Positions 50,901 to 62,188 of a stretch of 64,000 bases of DNA are shown here, piece by piece. Below the pieces are notes generated by a model, which saw only the letters and a program-made list of their open reading frames with translations, was not told the origin of the DNA and did no database searches. Position 1 is the first letter of the stretch. Each line of letters starts with the position of its first letter. The stretch is taken from NCBI GenBank assembly GCA_005281725.1, contig SSBO01000008.1, forward strand, positions 2,294,001-2,358,000. Reading direction: 5' to 3'. This DNA comes from Wuchereria bancrofti. Its lineage: Eukaryota; Nematoda; Chromadorea; Rhabditida; Onchocercidae. The position numbers were made by a program, and so were the translations under genes.

Positions 50901-53791
50901 TTTACTTACCTTGATTATTATAAACCCATTTATTGAGGTACCATTTATTATTCATTCTATAAGCAATTTGCCCGAAAGCTTGCCAAGCACTTAACACATA
51001 ATAAATACAACTATTGCAATGAATTAAATAAATCATATATGCAAGAGTTTTCGTTATTCTGCAAACTAATTAATAATATATTCTCGGGTAATTCCAAAAA
51101 AAAAAAGGAAAAAAGAAAATTTTACATAATTTTAAAAATTTGTTTGTTTATTTCATATTGAACATTTTAAATCTAAAATAATACTTTGCTCGCATAATGC
51201 AATAAATTGAATTGTTTTGAAATTGAAATTGAATCAAACTTTAATACCTAATTATGTATGGATTTGAGACTGAATTATCCAGCAGACTGAATAGTTGCCA
51301 AAAAGACGGAAGCTGAAAAATATCACAAAAAAAAAAACAGTATGGCTAATAGTTGAACATTTATTTGATTACTAAATGACAATAACAATCACTTATGGAT
51401 TTTTAGTCTTAAAAACTTTTAAAATTGGGAATTAAAATTAAAAAAAATTGGAAAAACTTAAAAAATAAAAAAAAGAAAAAATTAGAAATTTAAAAAATTT
51501 TTAAATTAGAAAACTTTTAAAATTAGAAAGAAAAATTAAAAAAAATTGGAAAAACTTAAAAAATAAAAAGAAGAAAAAATTAGAAATTTAAAAAATTTTT
51601 AAATTAGAAAACTTTTAAAATTAGAAAGAAAAAAATTAGAAAAAACAAAAATTATACTAAAATTTTACCTTACACATACGTATAACACGCCACGCAGCAA
51701 TTGGTCCAGTCCAAACGTACATAATATCAAGTGGCGTTAATGAAAGTAAATCAAGTTTGAAATCGTTACTGTGCACATAATGTTTTGCCGTTTCTTTTAT
51801 GTCTTTCTGCATGAGAAATTTTTAAATTGAATTCGTTAATTCAAACAAATAGAAAAAATAATTTATAAACAACTTAGTATGTAAATATGATAAGTAAATA
51901 AAATTACGAATAAATAAAGGATGAAATTATGAGTATAGAATAATATACTAAACAAATAAGCAATTAAACATATATTTTATGCTATAAGCAAATAAAATTT
52001 TAGACTAAATAAACTTAAATTGTGTTAAATAATGGAAATTTTAATTTACATATTTATATCTATTTATATGGATATATTTTATTTGTATAATTGAATAAAT
52101 GTAATGAAAAAATAAATAGTAGTAAAGTTACTGAGCTGTACATCATATTAACCTCTCCCTCTCTCTCTCTTTGATGCACATTTTAAATTAAAAATTTTTT
52201 TTTATAAAATTTATTACTTACAACCGGAAGTCCACCACTCATAAAACGAAGTCTTGGTTTAATGAATAACATATCAATCAAATATATACTATCAGCAATG
52301 TAATCAGCAATAAGCCAATAAATTAGATTTGATTTTGTTTGATATGGATAAGAACTTCGTAGTGGAATACCGAAGGCATTGTAAAGAAATACTGTCACCA
52401 CTATTGTCAACCAAATTAGATATTCTCGATCTGGAAATTATAAAGTGAAATAAGTTTGAAAATAGGATTGAGATGTGATGAAGCTTTAAGAAGTAAACAA
52501 AATTTTAACAGTTACTCAAAAAGTCTGATAATTTAAGCTACAAATAATTAGCATAATTATAGTTATAATTTTCATTTATTAGTTTTAATTAATACAATTT
52601 CAAAATTAATCATTTATATGAAAAAAGTAGCTAAAGTGATAGAATTATTGTAAAATGATTTACAATCGATGATCATTTTTTCTTTCTGTTCTATTCACAA
52701 GAAGCAAAGATTGAATTTATTGGAATAAAAAAAGCAAACAATTAAATTTATTATTATTAATAAATAATAAACAAACGGAATGGATTAATGGATGATAGAA
52801 AAATCCGTCGTAGAAAACTTTTGGATTTATTTGTACATCTATCATTTGCAGGTGATATTCCTCGCTAAAAAAATAAAAAATTTTTTTGAAATTTTAGAAA
52901 TTTAAAAAATGAAAATATTAATATTTAATTTTTATTTTTTTAAACTATCACTGTTTATAATTGTAAATAAACAAGAAGATTAGTTGATTTTTAGCTGAAA
53001 TAATTAATTAGGTTTGAAATTAATTGCTCGAAGAACTAACTTGAAGTCCAACCAGTGACATTAAACTTGGACGATGTTCATTTCTAGTAGCAATTTCAAT
53101 ATTTTCTGAGCATTTCTCTTCATCATCCGATTCTCTCATTATTTCATCAGCCATCTATTTCATTTAATATAAATTATTTACAATTCAGAAAAGAAACACT
53201 AATTTAGTTCTTATTGTGATATTTGATAATTTTAAAATCATTCAATTGTATTTATCAGAAAAATTAATGATTTATGTTTGTTAATTTCAAGAATTAACAA
53301 GTTTTTTTTTCGATAAAAAATTTAACTACAGTGATAAATTACTGATAAAAATTTGGGATTTAATTTTTTGATTGAATGCACATGATTATATCAAAAGTTA
53401 ATTACATTTATCACAAAAATTAGCTAAATTTATCAAAAAGCTTAAAAAAAAAAATAATGATTCTTAAATGATAATTAAACTTTATTACCTGTGAAGTGCG
53501 ACATCGCATATTACCGGCTAAAGTATGAAGTTTTTCTTTGATATTATCTGATAACCTCGATTGATCATCATCACCTTTACTGATATCTTTTGAAGTTAAT
53601 TCACTCATTTGCATATCACCTTGATAATCAAATAAAAAATTTTGATTGTCCACTTCACCTTTACTTTTTTTAATTTTTTCTAATGCACCTGGTTGCACAT
53701 CAAAAATAATTTCGTCAGTTAGCGCTGATAATTTCTCAACCAAATTAGACGTATCTTTCCTATTTATAATCAAATTATCATTCGCCTCCAT
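47950..53791 (-). CDS. tax-2: Cyclic nucleotide-gated channel beta subunit TAX-2
   Basis: In C. elegans TAX-2 pairs with TAX-4 to form the cGMP-gated cation channel of sensory neurons. Fifteen minus-strand exons, read high to low: 53791-53489, 53154-53041, 52864-52777, 52430-52222, 51806-51669, 51312-51248, 51058-50910, 50706-50558, 50319-50160, 49602-49505, 49284-49201, 48977-48859, 48660-48514, 48344-48178 and 48032-47950, about 690 residues. S1 begins around [16 protein letters not shown]. The pore (residues 370-381, [12 protein letters not shown]) lacks the acidic residue of alpha subunits. The C-linker includes [11 protein letters not shown] and [15 protein letters not shown]. The cyclic-nucleotide-binding domain runs from [12 protein letters not shown] through [15 protein letters not shown] and [18 protein letters not shown]. 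The match to TAX-2 is strong throughout. All junctions are phase-consistent with GT..AG introns except the one after 50558, where the donor reads ATAAGT. Confidence 0.92.
48349..48372 (-). other. T24 polypyrimidine tract at a tax-2 acceptor
   Basis: An uninterrupted A run on the plus strand is, on the coding strand, a T24 tract immediately before the GCAG acceptor of the exon 48344-48178. It is a mononucleotide repeat likely to vary between individuals. Confidence 0.75.
49772..50147 (-). repeat. Intronic minisatellite in tax-2, ~55-bp unit
   Basis: AACTAAAACGAAT recurs at 49781, 49836, 49891, about 49961 and about 50087, each time followed by a version of ATAATTTTGAATAAATTTTA. The first spacings are exactly 55 bp; later ones are lengthened by an inserted AGTAATTGAAATTG-type segment. 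The array fills most of the intron between exons 49602-49505 and 50319-50160. Confidence 0.85.
50320..50557 (-). other. Apparent AT..AG intron in tax-2
   Basis: Coding phase and family sequence require ...LLGQ|IRDIV..., so the intron begins after the Gln codon at 50558. The first six intron bases on the coding strand are ATAAGT, a consensus nematode donor except that +1 is A instead of G. The acceptor TTGTTAG is normal. The nearest true GT (four bases further in) puts the downstream exon out of frame. Confidence 0.7.
51441..51640 (-). repeat. ~98-bp tandem duplication in a tax-2 intron
   Basis: Two near-identical A/T-only units of about 98 bp, each containing GGAAAAACTTAAAAAATAAA and later TTAAATTAGAAAACTTTTAA, lie in the intron between exons 51806-51669 and 51312-51248. 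Confidence 0.75.
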
Positions 53792-56700
53792 CACTTGCAA
53801 ATAATTTTTCTCACCTGACAACAAAAAATATCATACAGTGCTTTTCATGTTAAGAAATTCTTTAGTTCAATTATTAATTGAACTTTCCAAAAATTATTAA
53901 TATTCCAAAATCCATGAAAATTTAAAAAAAAAAGAAAAGAAAAGATATATGTTAGACATCAAGAAGATGCAAATTTATTTAATCATTAATTATGAATTAA
54001 GAAAAGTTAAATAAATTCATACATCATTTGATGTAGCTTACATGATACCTTGTTTTTTTTTTTGTAATTTTAAAAGTAATATATCTGATTACAATTTTGA
54101 AATTGCTGAGACGTAAACTAATTGGAGAAAAAATTAAGTTTGTTAATTAAAAAAATCTGACTAGATTTTAATAAACGAATGATTCTAGGTGAAAGTTTGA
54201 ATAGTTTATGATTAATACAATCGTCAATATTGGGATGCTTATTTTAATTACAAAATCTAACTTTCAATTTTGCTCTAAAATCAAGCAAGTATTAGCAAGT
54301 TATTATTTGCAAGATTTTCAAAGAAAAATTGATTTAAACATCAATTAGCTTGATGAATCATTAAAATAAACTAATTAACGATGAGTAAGAGTTAATAATT
54401 ACTTGCATACTTTACTTTATATATAGTTATTATATAATTCATTTATTCAACTAAGTACACGAAACATTATTAAGCATTTATAAATAAACAAAATAAAAAA
54501 CTAAATTACATATATTTTTAATAAACAATTCAAATAAGACTTAAAGAAGTAAATTGAAGATTCTTTCAAATCATTTCAAATCATTACTTCACTGATAAAT
54601 TATAAAAATAAATGAATAGAGCATAAATAATTACTAATAAAAACAATCTTACTTTAATTTGAACACTAATTTGATGAAATTTAAAATGAGAATTAATTTG
54701 AATAAAAATTTAAAGTTCTAAAAATATATTTTAAATTTTGAAGAAAAATGAATGATAGATTATAAACACATTCATTCGTTTCATACATTTATTTTTAATG
54801 ATGAAAATTTGAAAAGGAAAATGAAATGATGGCACATTGTGTTATGCTTTTTAACTTAACATTTACATTGGTTGCCATGGATGGCCTTCACACTTATTTC
54901 TAATTATTATCATTCTATAATTAACATCATTTTAATCTTTTAATCATTTTCATCCTTTTTTTTATTGGAAATTTTTCATAAAATTTAGCTAAATTTTGCT
55001 ACAAATAATAAATAAATAAAATATTGAAGTGAAATAATAAATAAAAAATTAAATTATTATTAGTAAAAGCTTTGGAATTAATTAATATACTAATTAAACT
55101 TAAATTGCTAATATATTAGTTAAATTTTAGATTAGCAAACAATATCAAATAGAATATATTTTAAAGAGCACAAATATTATTTTAAATATTTTCAACAATT
55201 TCAGGAAACATTCAACAAGTGTACCAAATTTTTTTTTTTTATAATATAAATCGGCTAAGTCGATATGTCCTTTTTATTTTTTAAGCTCTTAAATAAAATA
55301 TAGAAGCAGAAATTGGAAATCAATAAGATGATATGTCATATGTCATTCATTCTAAATATTTATGTCATGAGATAAATTATTTAGAATTTATTTACTTTAA
55401 CTTTTAAAATGAGAAAAGTATTTGACTTATTTAATTGCTAATTTACTCAAAGCTATTTTTTAACAATTAGTCTTCTTTCTTCCATATATGAAAATGACAA
55501 TTTATTAAATTTAATATTAACTTTTTTTAATATTAACAAATTTAATATTAACAGTATTAAATATTTCATTTCTCATATGTTATTATAACTTTATTTGATT
55601 AATTATAACGAAGATCGTTTCATCTTTATAAATTACAAATTAAATTTACATTTCTCATCGAGTTACTGTCTTAGAAGAGATCAATTTCATTTATTAAATT
55701 GAATTTTTTCCCCTCTCAAAAAAATGTACAATCTAAATTTGAATTAGTGATATTTTGCTTTTAATCTTTAACCTTTAAACTTTCAAATATTATCAGATAT
55801 TTTAACATGATTAAGAAATAAAATTTTGGTGACAATAATGAAAAAAAAAAAACTCACAATTTAAAATGTTAAACAGAATTGGTTTAAAATTAACATTTAG
55901 AATTGTATGATATATTAATCAATACATTATTTTTTCTCAGTGTTGACGATATAAGATAAATTAATTAAAATTTATGGTAAGATAAAATAAACTTTGTATT
56001 AATGTTCGAATGAAAAATTAAAAATATTTGAATTATATAAAGATTAAAGAGAATGTTTATCCGTTTGCTAACGTCTGCTAAAATGATAATTAATTATGTT
56101 TAATTGACAGTTTAATTTCTCAACTATTTAAATTATTATAGGATCAAAACCAGCATCACGAGATTTCTTCCACTTTTTTTTTACTTAATAAATTTTTTTA
56201 AATATTCATAGGTAAAAGTTAGTTGCACAAGATTTAGCTTAAGTGCCCATTAAGCAAAGTAGCCTGAAACTGAAATGACATTTTAAATCTGATTCAAAAA
56301 TTCACACAAATTAACGATAATTTAAATATTCCTAATTAAAAACAAAGAGAGATTAATTAATTATAAAATGAAAGTAACGGCACAAAAATTTGGTGACATA
56401 GAGCAATTGCAATTTATCTCACAAATGCTATTTTGACATGATTTTTCTTGATAAAAATGCTATTTAAAAAAAATAAAAATGCTTTTTGCGATGTAACACT
56501 GAAGGTCTATATTTTTTTTTTGATATTTTAAATATTTGATATTTTAAAGAATTAATATTAGGAAAATTTTTGATTGCATTAAATTTACTATATGAATTAA
56601 AGTGCAGTTTCAAAATTATTTTAGTCTTAATAAATATTTCAATGAGAGATTATCATTTTCATAGCGTGGATTCTTAATGATACATTGTGATGGATTAATT

Positions 56701-57408
56701 TGTTGGACAGTTGACGTGGAAGTAAAAGGAAGAGAGTGTAGTGTATGAGTTTTGTTTAGTGTGAGTCGGTCGAGAATTTCAGTTAAGTATGATTCAAGAC
56801 AAAAGTTTTCAATCAATATTCTATGTTCTTTTTTCTTTTCTTCTTATCTTTGTAAATAAGTGAAAAAAAAAAAAATCAATCAAAAAGACATTTTTAATGG
56901 TCAGTTGTGTAGTTTTTACACAGTGCTTCGTGTTATCTTATTGTTCATTGTAATTATCTTATTTTCTTGCTTTTTTTTTTCAGGGAAACATATCATTATG
57001 GTTGTTATTATTTTCTTAGTAATATCTTATGTCCGTTTTCTTTTTTAACTCTTTTATAAGTTGCTAATTGTGCTTGTTACTTGACTTCTTTTCTTTCTTA
57101 AAGACATTCTGTTCTTTTTTTTTTTTTTTAAATTATTTGCTGTTTAATTCATAAACTCTACAATTAATAATCCATAAACTTTTCAATGATGGATGAAGGG
57201 ATTCGTTTTTAGTTTTTAATGATTAATTTGCGTGAGAATTATTCGAAGTACAAGCTCCACTCGAAATAGAAGCATTGAGTTTCTCTCCGTACCGCCATTC
57301 TTCTGTCTCTTATACTATAAAGTAAAAATCCTATCATGTTTTTGTGTTACCGTTGCACCAGATAGAAGTTTTGGAATTTGCAAAACTCAAGCAGTAAATT
57401 TGCAGAAA
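53792..57408. other. AT-rich intergenic region between divergent genes
   Basis: An acceptor-like TTGTTGTCAG on the minus strand at about 53814 precedes the tax-2 start and may be its trans-splice site. The rest is A/T-rich with no supported exon. A less AT-rich segment at about 56660-56815, with a minus-strand ORF of 66 codons, could be promoter or 5' UTR sequence of tfg-1; no motif supports translation. An acceptor-like GCAG lies at 57402-57405. Confidence 0.4.
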
Positions 57409-60400
57409 ATGGTATCAAATGGTAAAGTGGTAACGACGACGTTGAAAGCACGATACGGGAGCGATGTGCGTAAAATGACTATCCATCATAGTGATGACAT
57501 GTCATACAACGATCTTGTTTTAATGATGCAACGAATATTCAAGCTTCAAAGTTCAACTAACATATCGTTGAAATATAAGGATGAAGGTAAGATAAGTTTT
57601 GACATAAATATTTTGAAAATTTGAAGTTATATGAATGCTTGCAGCAGTTTGCGAAAATAATCGAAGCTTTCATGATAAGGTTGCCATTCGCAATAATTTT
57701 TTAAGCTGCAGGACTTTAGCTGTTCAAGCTTAAATTTACCTGCTAACTTTTAAATAACTGAGCTAATGTTTGAGCTACATTGGAGAATTTAATCTTAGTG
57801 TTTCGCATCATTTGTTTGTCTTTATTTATACTGATATTGCAGATGGTGATTATATAACTTTGGCAGATGATACCGATTTGTTACTGGCACTTCAAACGGA
57901 AACGAAACTTTCGATAATCGTTTTAAGTGATGAAAGTGATTCTACTCAAATAATGAAGTAAGCAGCTGTCTTAGAACCCAACATAAGACTTATTTAAGTA
58001 ATTAGCGAAGTTAATCAAGTCTTTTAGAAACTATTTTTATAAGTAGCATGAATAGTAGGATTTCTACTAAATTACAGGATAAAAGTATCAAATAAGCTGG
58101 GGAAGGGCGAGAAAGAGGGAGTGTGGTGTCCGTGCTTGAAGACTAGTTCAGAAAAGGCAGTCGTTTGTCCGCTTAATTTTTTTTTTTAAGAAAAAGCTCA
58201 GTTGATCATAAAAAAGATGGATCAAAAATAGAACATACTAGAATGCTAGGATATGGGTTTATTTATTAAATAACTGTTTGTTAAACATATTTTCATCGGA
58301 CTAGAAGGGTTAGTAATTCTTTAGTTATGAGAATTGGAAAAAAAGAAGATATTCATTTGCTTAATTTCAGATTAGAGAATGAATTAGAAATGGTACGTGA
58401 TACAGCTGTTTCTGTTCTGGAAACACTGAAGGCAATTAAGATTACCAAAATGAATAAGTGTGAAGTTATTAGAGAAAGCACCACTGATAGTTTGATGAAA
58501 AATAGCGAATCGGTTGCAACAATACAGCCATCTGTTCACGAACAGGTAGTTTTACTGCTCTTATTGCAGTTACTAAAGTCTGATTTTCCATATGTGGTGT
58601 TGGTTATTCTGAAATTTGACACGTCAAACTTTTAATGGAACTTAATCGCAATAACGTTGTTCTTTCATTTATTTCCTGTATTGAAATTGCATAATGTTTA
58701 AAGTTCTCGCAGGTTCTTAAAATTATTCATTTTTTGACATCGTTTTACTACTTCAGAAATCTTAAAGTTGTTTCTATTGTTCGGCAAAATTTCCTGGATA
58801 AATTCCAGGTAAATAATTTAACATCGACTTATGGTGCACCTCTTTCGGCTAAAATTGATTCACCAAGCAAAGATGCTCTTCATAAAAAGCTGATGGATGG
58901 TATATCACTGCCGCCAGCTACCCCAGATATTCAAAATTCACACTCAACATCATCAAGAGAAGGTTCACATAGTGAACCAAATACTGAAATTGATATATCA
59001 TCGAGTACTCATCTCATAACTTCGTCATTTCCTCCTGCACAGCATGGTAACTTCGTTTTCCTTTTTTTTTCTTTGTTTTGTTTTCACTAAATTATTTGAA
59101 TTATCATGATTTTTGTAAAGCTTTTAGCAGCTTGTACTTATTACTTTCAAAATGCAGAAAGATGTTCGGACTATATTTCATGACAGGGTTTTTCTTATAG
59201 GAAAATATATTTTTGTGGTACCGATACTGATATATTATTAAACCAAGTTTTTTCAGAAACGGTTGATCGTATTCCTCCTGTTCCGGCTCCGAATTCGTTA
59301 TTACCTCAAGCCGTTTCATCTCATTTAGTGCCGTCAGCACCAACAGGTCCATTGCAAACTGGAGTACCGCCGTTGCCAATTCAAACACAACAACCAATGA
59401 TGAATGCATTCGGTCAGCAACAGCCAAATGCGCCAATTTCTGCTCCACAGTCGGAATATCGCTTTGGTATGCCAACTTTAGGCCAAAATATGCCATCTTA
59501 TGGTGTCTCAGTTTCGCAACCGCAACAGCAACAACAGCAGCAACAACAACAACAACAACAACATCATCATCATCAGCAACAACCATTTGGCAATATGACA
59601 AGCATTGCTAATGCATTGCCGCATCCGCCTCAACAGGTACCACCACAGGTACCATCGATACCACTACAGGTGCCGTCAGCCACTATGCCTGGTACACTGC
59701 CACCACCAACATCATCGATGCCAGGCTCTGGCTTACCACCGACTTCCGGATTCGATGCGCCACCAACTTCTTTCGGTACACAGATGACCAGTGCTGTGAT
59801 GCAATCGCAAACTCCGCCGCAGATGCCTTATTCAGCAAACCCAGCAACTCTTCAGAATTTCAGTCCAGCGGCAGCAAAACCAGGTTTACAATCGATTATT
59901 TTCATTGTTTGCATACTTTTAGTAGTGGAATCTAATTTCTTTTTAGAATTCTTTCGCAGAAAACAGTACCGGATTGTGGAAGACAGGTAGTGCCAAGATG
60001 TAACAGAACAAATAATCATGCGGAATAATATTTAAAATTAAGCTAAAACAATTCGTGATAGATAATAAACCGAATCTGAAGTTAGTTATAAAATCATAAC
60101 TTGGCATCAAGTCCCACTAGATCTGAGGATCTTTTTGTTCGCTTTTACTCAATTAATTCAGCAGTCGTTGTTCTTCAGCTAACACTTTACTTTTCAGGTA
60201 TGCCACCGCAATCGATAGCTCCCCCACCATCGTCAATTACACCTCTTGGTAGTTTTGAACGTAATTCACCAGCTACATCCGGTGTACATCCTGTCACTGG
60301 TCTACCACCAACGATGCCATTTGGTGCGGCCGCTCCAGGTGCTCCAAATCCATTTGCACGCGGTACACAGCCTTTGCATCATATGCGTTTTCCGTTGCAG

Positions 60401-60415
60401 CCATCCGGATATTAA
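57409..60415 (+). CDS. tfg-1: TFG protein (PB1 domain, P/Q-rich), ER exit site factor
   Basis: TFG organises COPII carriers at ER exit sites through SEC-16. Six exons join in phase: 57409-57586, 57843-57957, 58371-58545, 58809-59046, 59257-59883 and 60198-60415, 516 residues. The ATG follows a strong acceptor (AAATTTGCAG, ending 57405), a probable trans-splice site. The PB1 domain spans about residues 8-92: a basic start [27 protein letters not shown], and the OPCA-type acidic stretch [20 protein letters not shown] coiled coil follows ([19 protein letters not shown]). The C-terminal half is Pro/Gln-rich low complexity, with a Gln/His tract encoded at 59518-59585 (mostly CAA/CAG) and a Gly-Tyr C-terminus. 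Domain order matches metazoan TFG. Confidence 0.9.
59518..59585 (+). repeat. Poly-Gln/His coding tract in tfg-1
   Basis: About 13 consecutive Gln codons mixing CAA and CAG, then four CAT (His) codons and more Gln. The mixed codons would limit slippage. On the opposite strand the same bases give the Val/Ala-rich frame at 59104-59601, which is a shadow. Confidence 0.85.
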
Positions 60416-60721
60416 TTCCTGTCTTTCTGCTTCGGATTCTGAATAACAAGAATCCACCAACAATATTCCTTTTTTTTTTCTTTTGGGAATTCTCGCTTTT
60501 TTTGTTGTTCCTTATAGTTCGTTACTAAAGCGGCCATTTACTTTAGCTTTTTTCATTTGTGTTCCTTTCCCACTCTCTCCATGAATCCTTTGCAATCTCT
60601 ATGAATGAGTTGTTTCTTTTATGAGTAAGCCGTTTCTTTTTATATGTGGGTCTATTTTCCTCATAATATATTGAACTGCAACTCTGTTTTATGGTTTATC
60701 GTTGTTTAGAGTAATTACTGC

Positions 60722-60727
60722 AATAAA
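60722..60727 (+). terminator. Candidate polyadenylation signal of tfg-1
   Basis: AATAAA about 310 bases after the tfg-1 stop codon, on the same strand. Confidence 0.45.
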
Positions 60728-62188
60728 AAGTTCTGTGATATTAGTTTTTTCAAGGAAATACATTGCATGTAGTGGTTTTTTATACCTATATTAAAGTACA
60801 CAGTTTCCTGCATTTTTCGAAATTTTCTGGAAGAAGCAATGAATAACAATAGGTTTCGCATCATTCAAAGTTCACTCAATTTTGCAAAAAAGTTGGAATT
60901 GTAGGACTTTATTATTTTTCAGTTTCTGAGCTAATTTTTGCAATATTTTTGATTATCTCACAGGTATATAGTTTTCTTTTTCCACTTCGTAAGTTATTTG
61001 GGTAGGTTGTTTTTGCACCTCACTATTTTGATCTGCATTCAAAACCTAACACTTGATATTTCCCTGTTTGTGGGTACCTTTATTATAGGGATAATCTCTC
61101 CCAATTATTCTATAATTCTTTCCGTCTATCAGGGTAAAAGAATGTAACACACATAATCTATAAATTGGTTTACTTCGATATATTTTTTATATTTCCTGGT
61201 TTATTTAGAGCTTTTGCAGGTTTTCCCTATATTTTTCTCAAAAAAAAGTAGTGATAAGTTCCAAACTTCTTACCAATTTTTCCTCAATTATCCCCTTATT
61301 ATTAATACTGTTATTAATCCGGTTATTGAGTTATTGAACCAATAATGTTTCTATTTTTATATTCTCCTCCTAGTTAAAGGTTAAATGAACAATTAGTTTT
61401 AAATTATCACAAAAATTATCTAGATTAGGATAATTTTTATCATAAGAGGGGTGGATCCTTCCATTTATTTTCTTATTACTTGACCTTTTTAGATTACCTT
61501 GGTCTCATAAATTCTATATATTCGGTGACAAATGAAAAGTTAGTCTGATTTACGTTTCTTCATTTATTTTTTAGCTGATTACATTCATGCTGTAAAGAAA
61601 TGTACTGTAACTTGTAAATGATTCATTTTCAGTTATTTCTATTTCCTCTACAGCAAATAGGACTTAATCCCAAGTGTTCAATAGAATTTACATAATTTGT
61701 GCCAACTGATTTGATTTGAATATATAATTAAATTCAACTCGAAGAATGCTGATCAATTGAGAATGGAGTTTTTTCGCATGTTTTTGCTGTATTTTATAAT
61801 TAGCTTATTCGATTTCTATCAATCTAATCTGATTGATTTAAATGCAAATTAATGCTTCAAGTTTTCGTTTATTTCTAACTATTAGATTATGCTTCAAAAA
61901 TTAAAAGTACGAGAAATGCTTATTTCTCAATTCGAGGGGTAATACTAAAGTTGGTATGGCATTTGATGTAATCAGGATTAAGCAATTTAGTTTTACAATC
62001 TATCATTTTATTTTTTATTTCTTGTTTCTCTTCGTTTTTCGAATTGTTTGCAGGATTCGCGTTTCTTACTATAATTTTGCTTGCACGCTTTTTCTCTCAC
62101 TGATCACTGATTTTATTGGATATGTTACATGTCCCTTATTTTGAAGAAATTTTCTGACATTTGTCATCAGATCTGAAATTTGAGGTCA
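60728..62188. other. Intergenic region between tfg-1 and GMPPA
   Basis: AT-rich with no supported exon; the frame at 61956-62144 lacks partners. The two flanking genes share a strand about 1.8 kb apart, so independent promoters are likelier than an operon. An acceptor-like ATCAG ending at 62170 could be the GMPPA trans-splice site. Confidence 0.45.

Noticed and set aside
59104..59601. 165-codon minus-strand ORF with poly-Val/Ala
   Set aside because: Antisense of the tfg-1 CAA/CAG/CAT tract; the plus strand fits TFG by domain order and splice phase.
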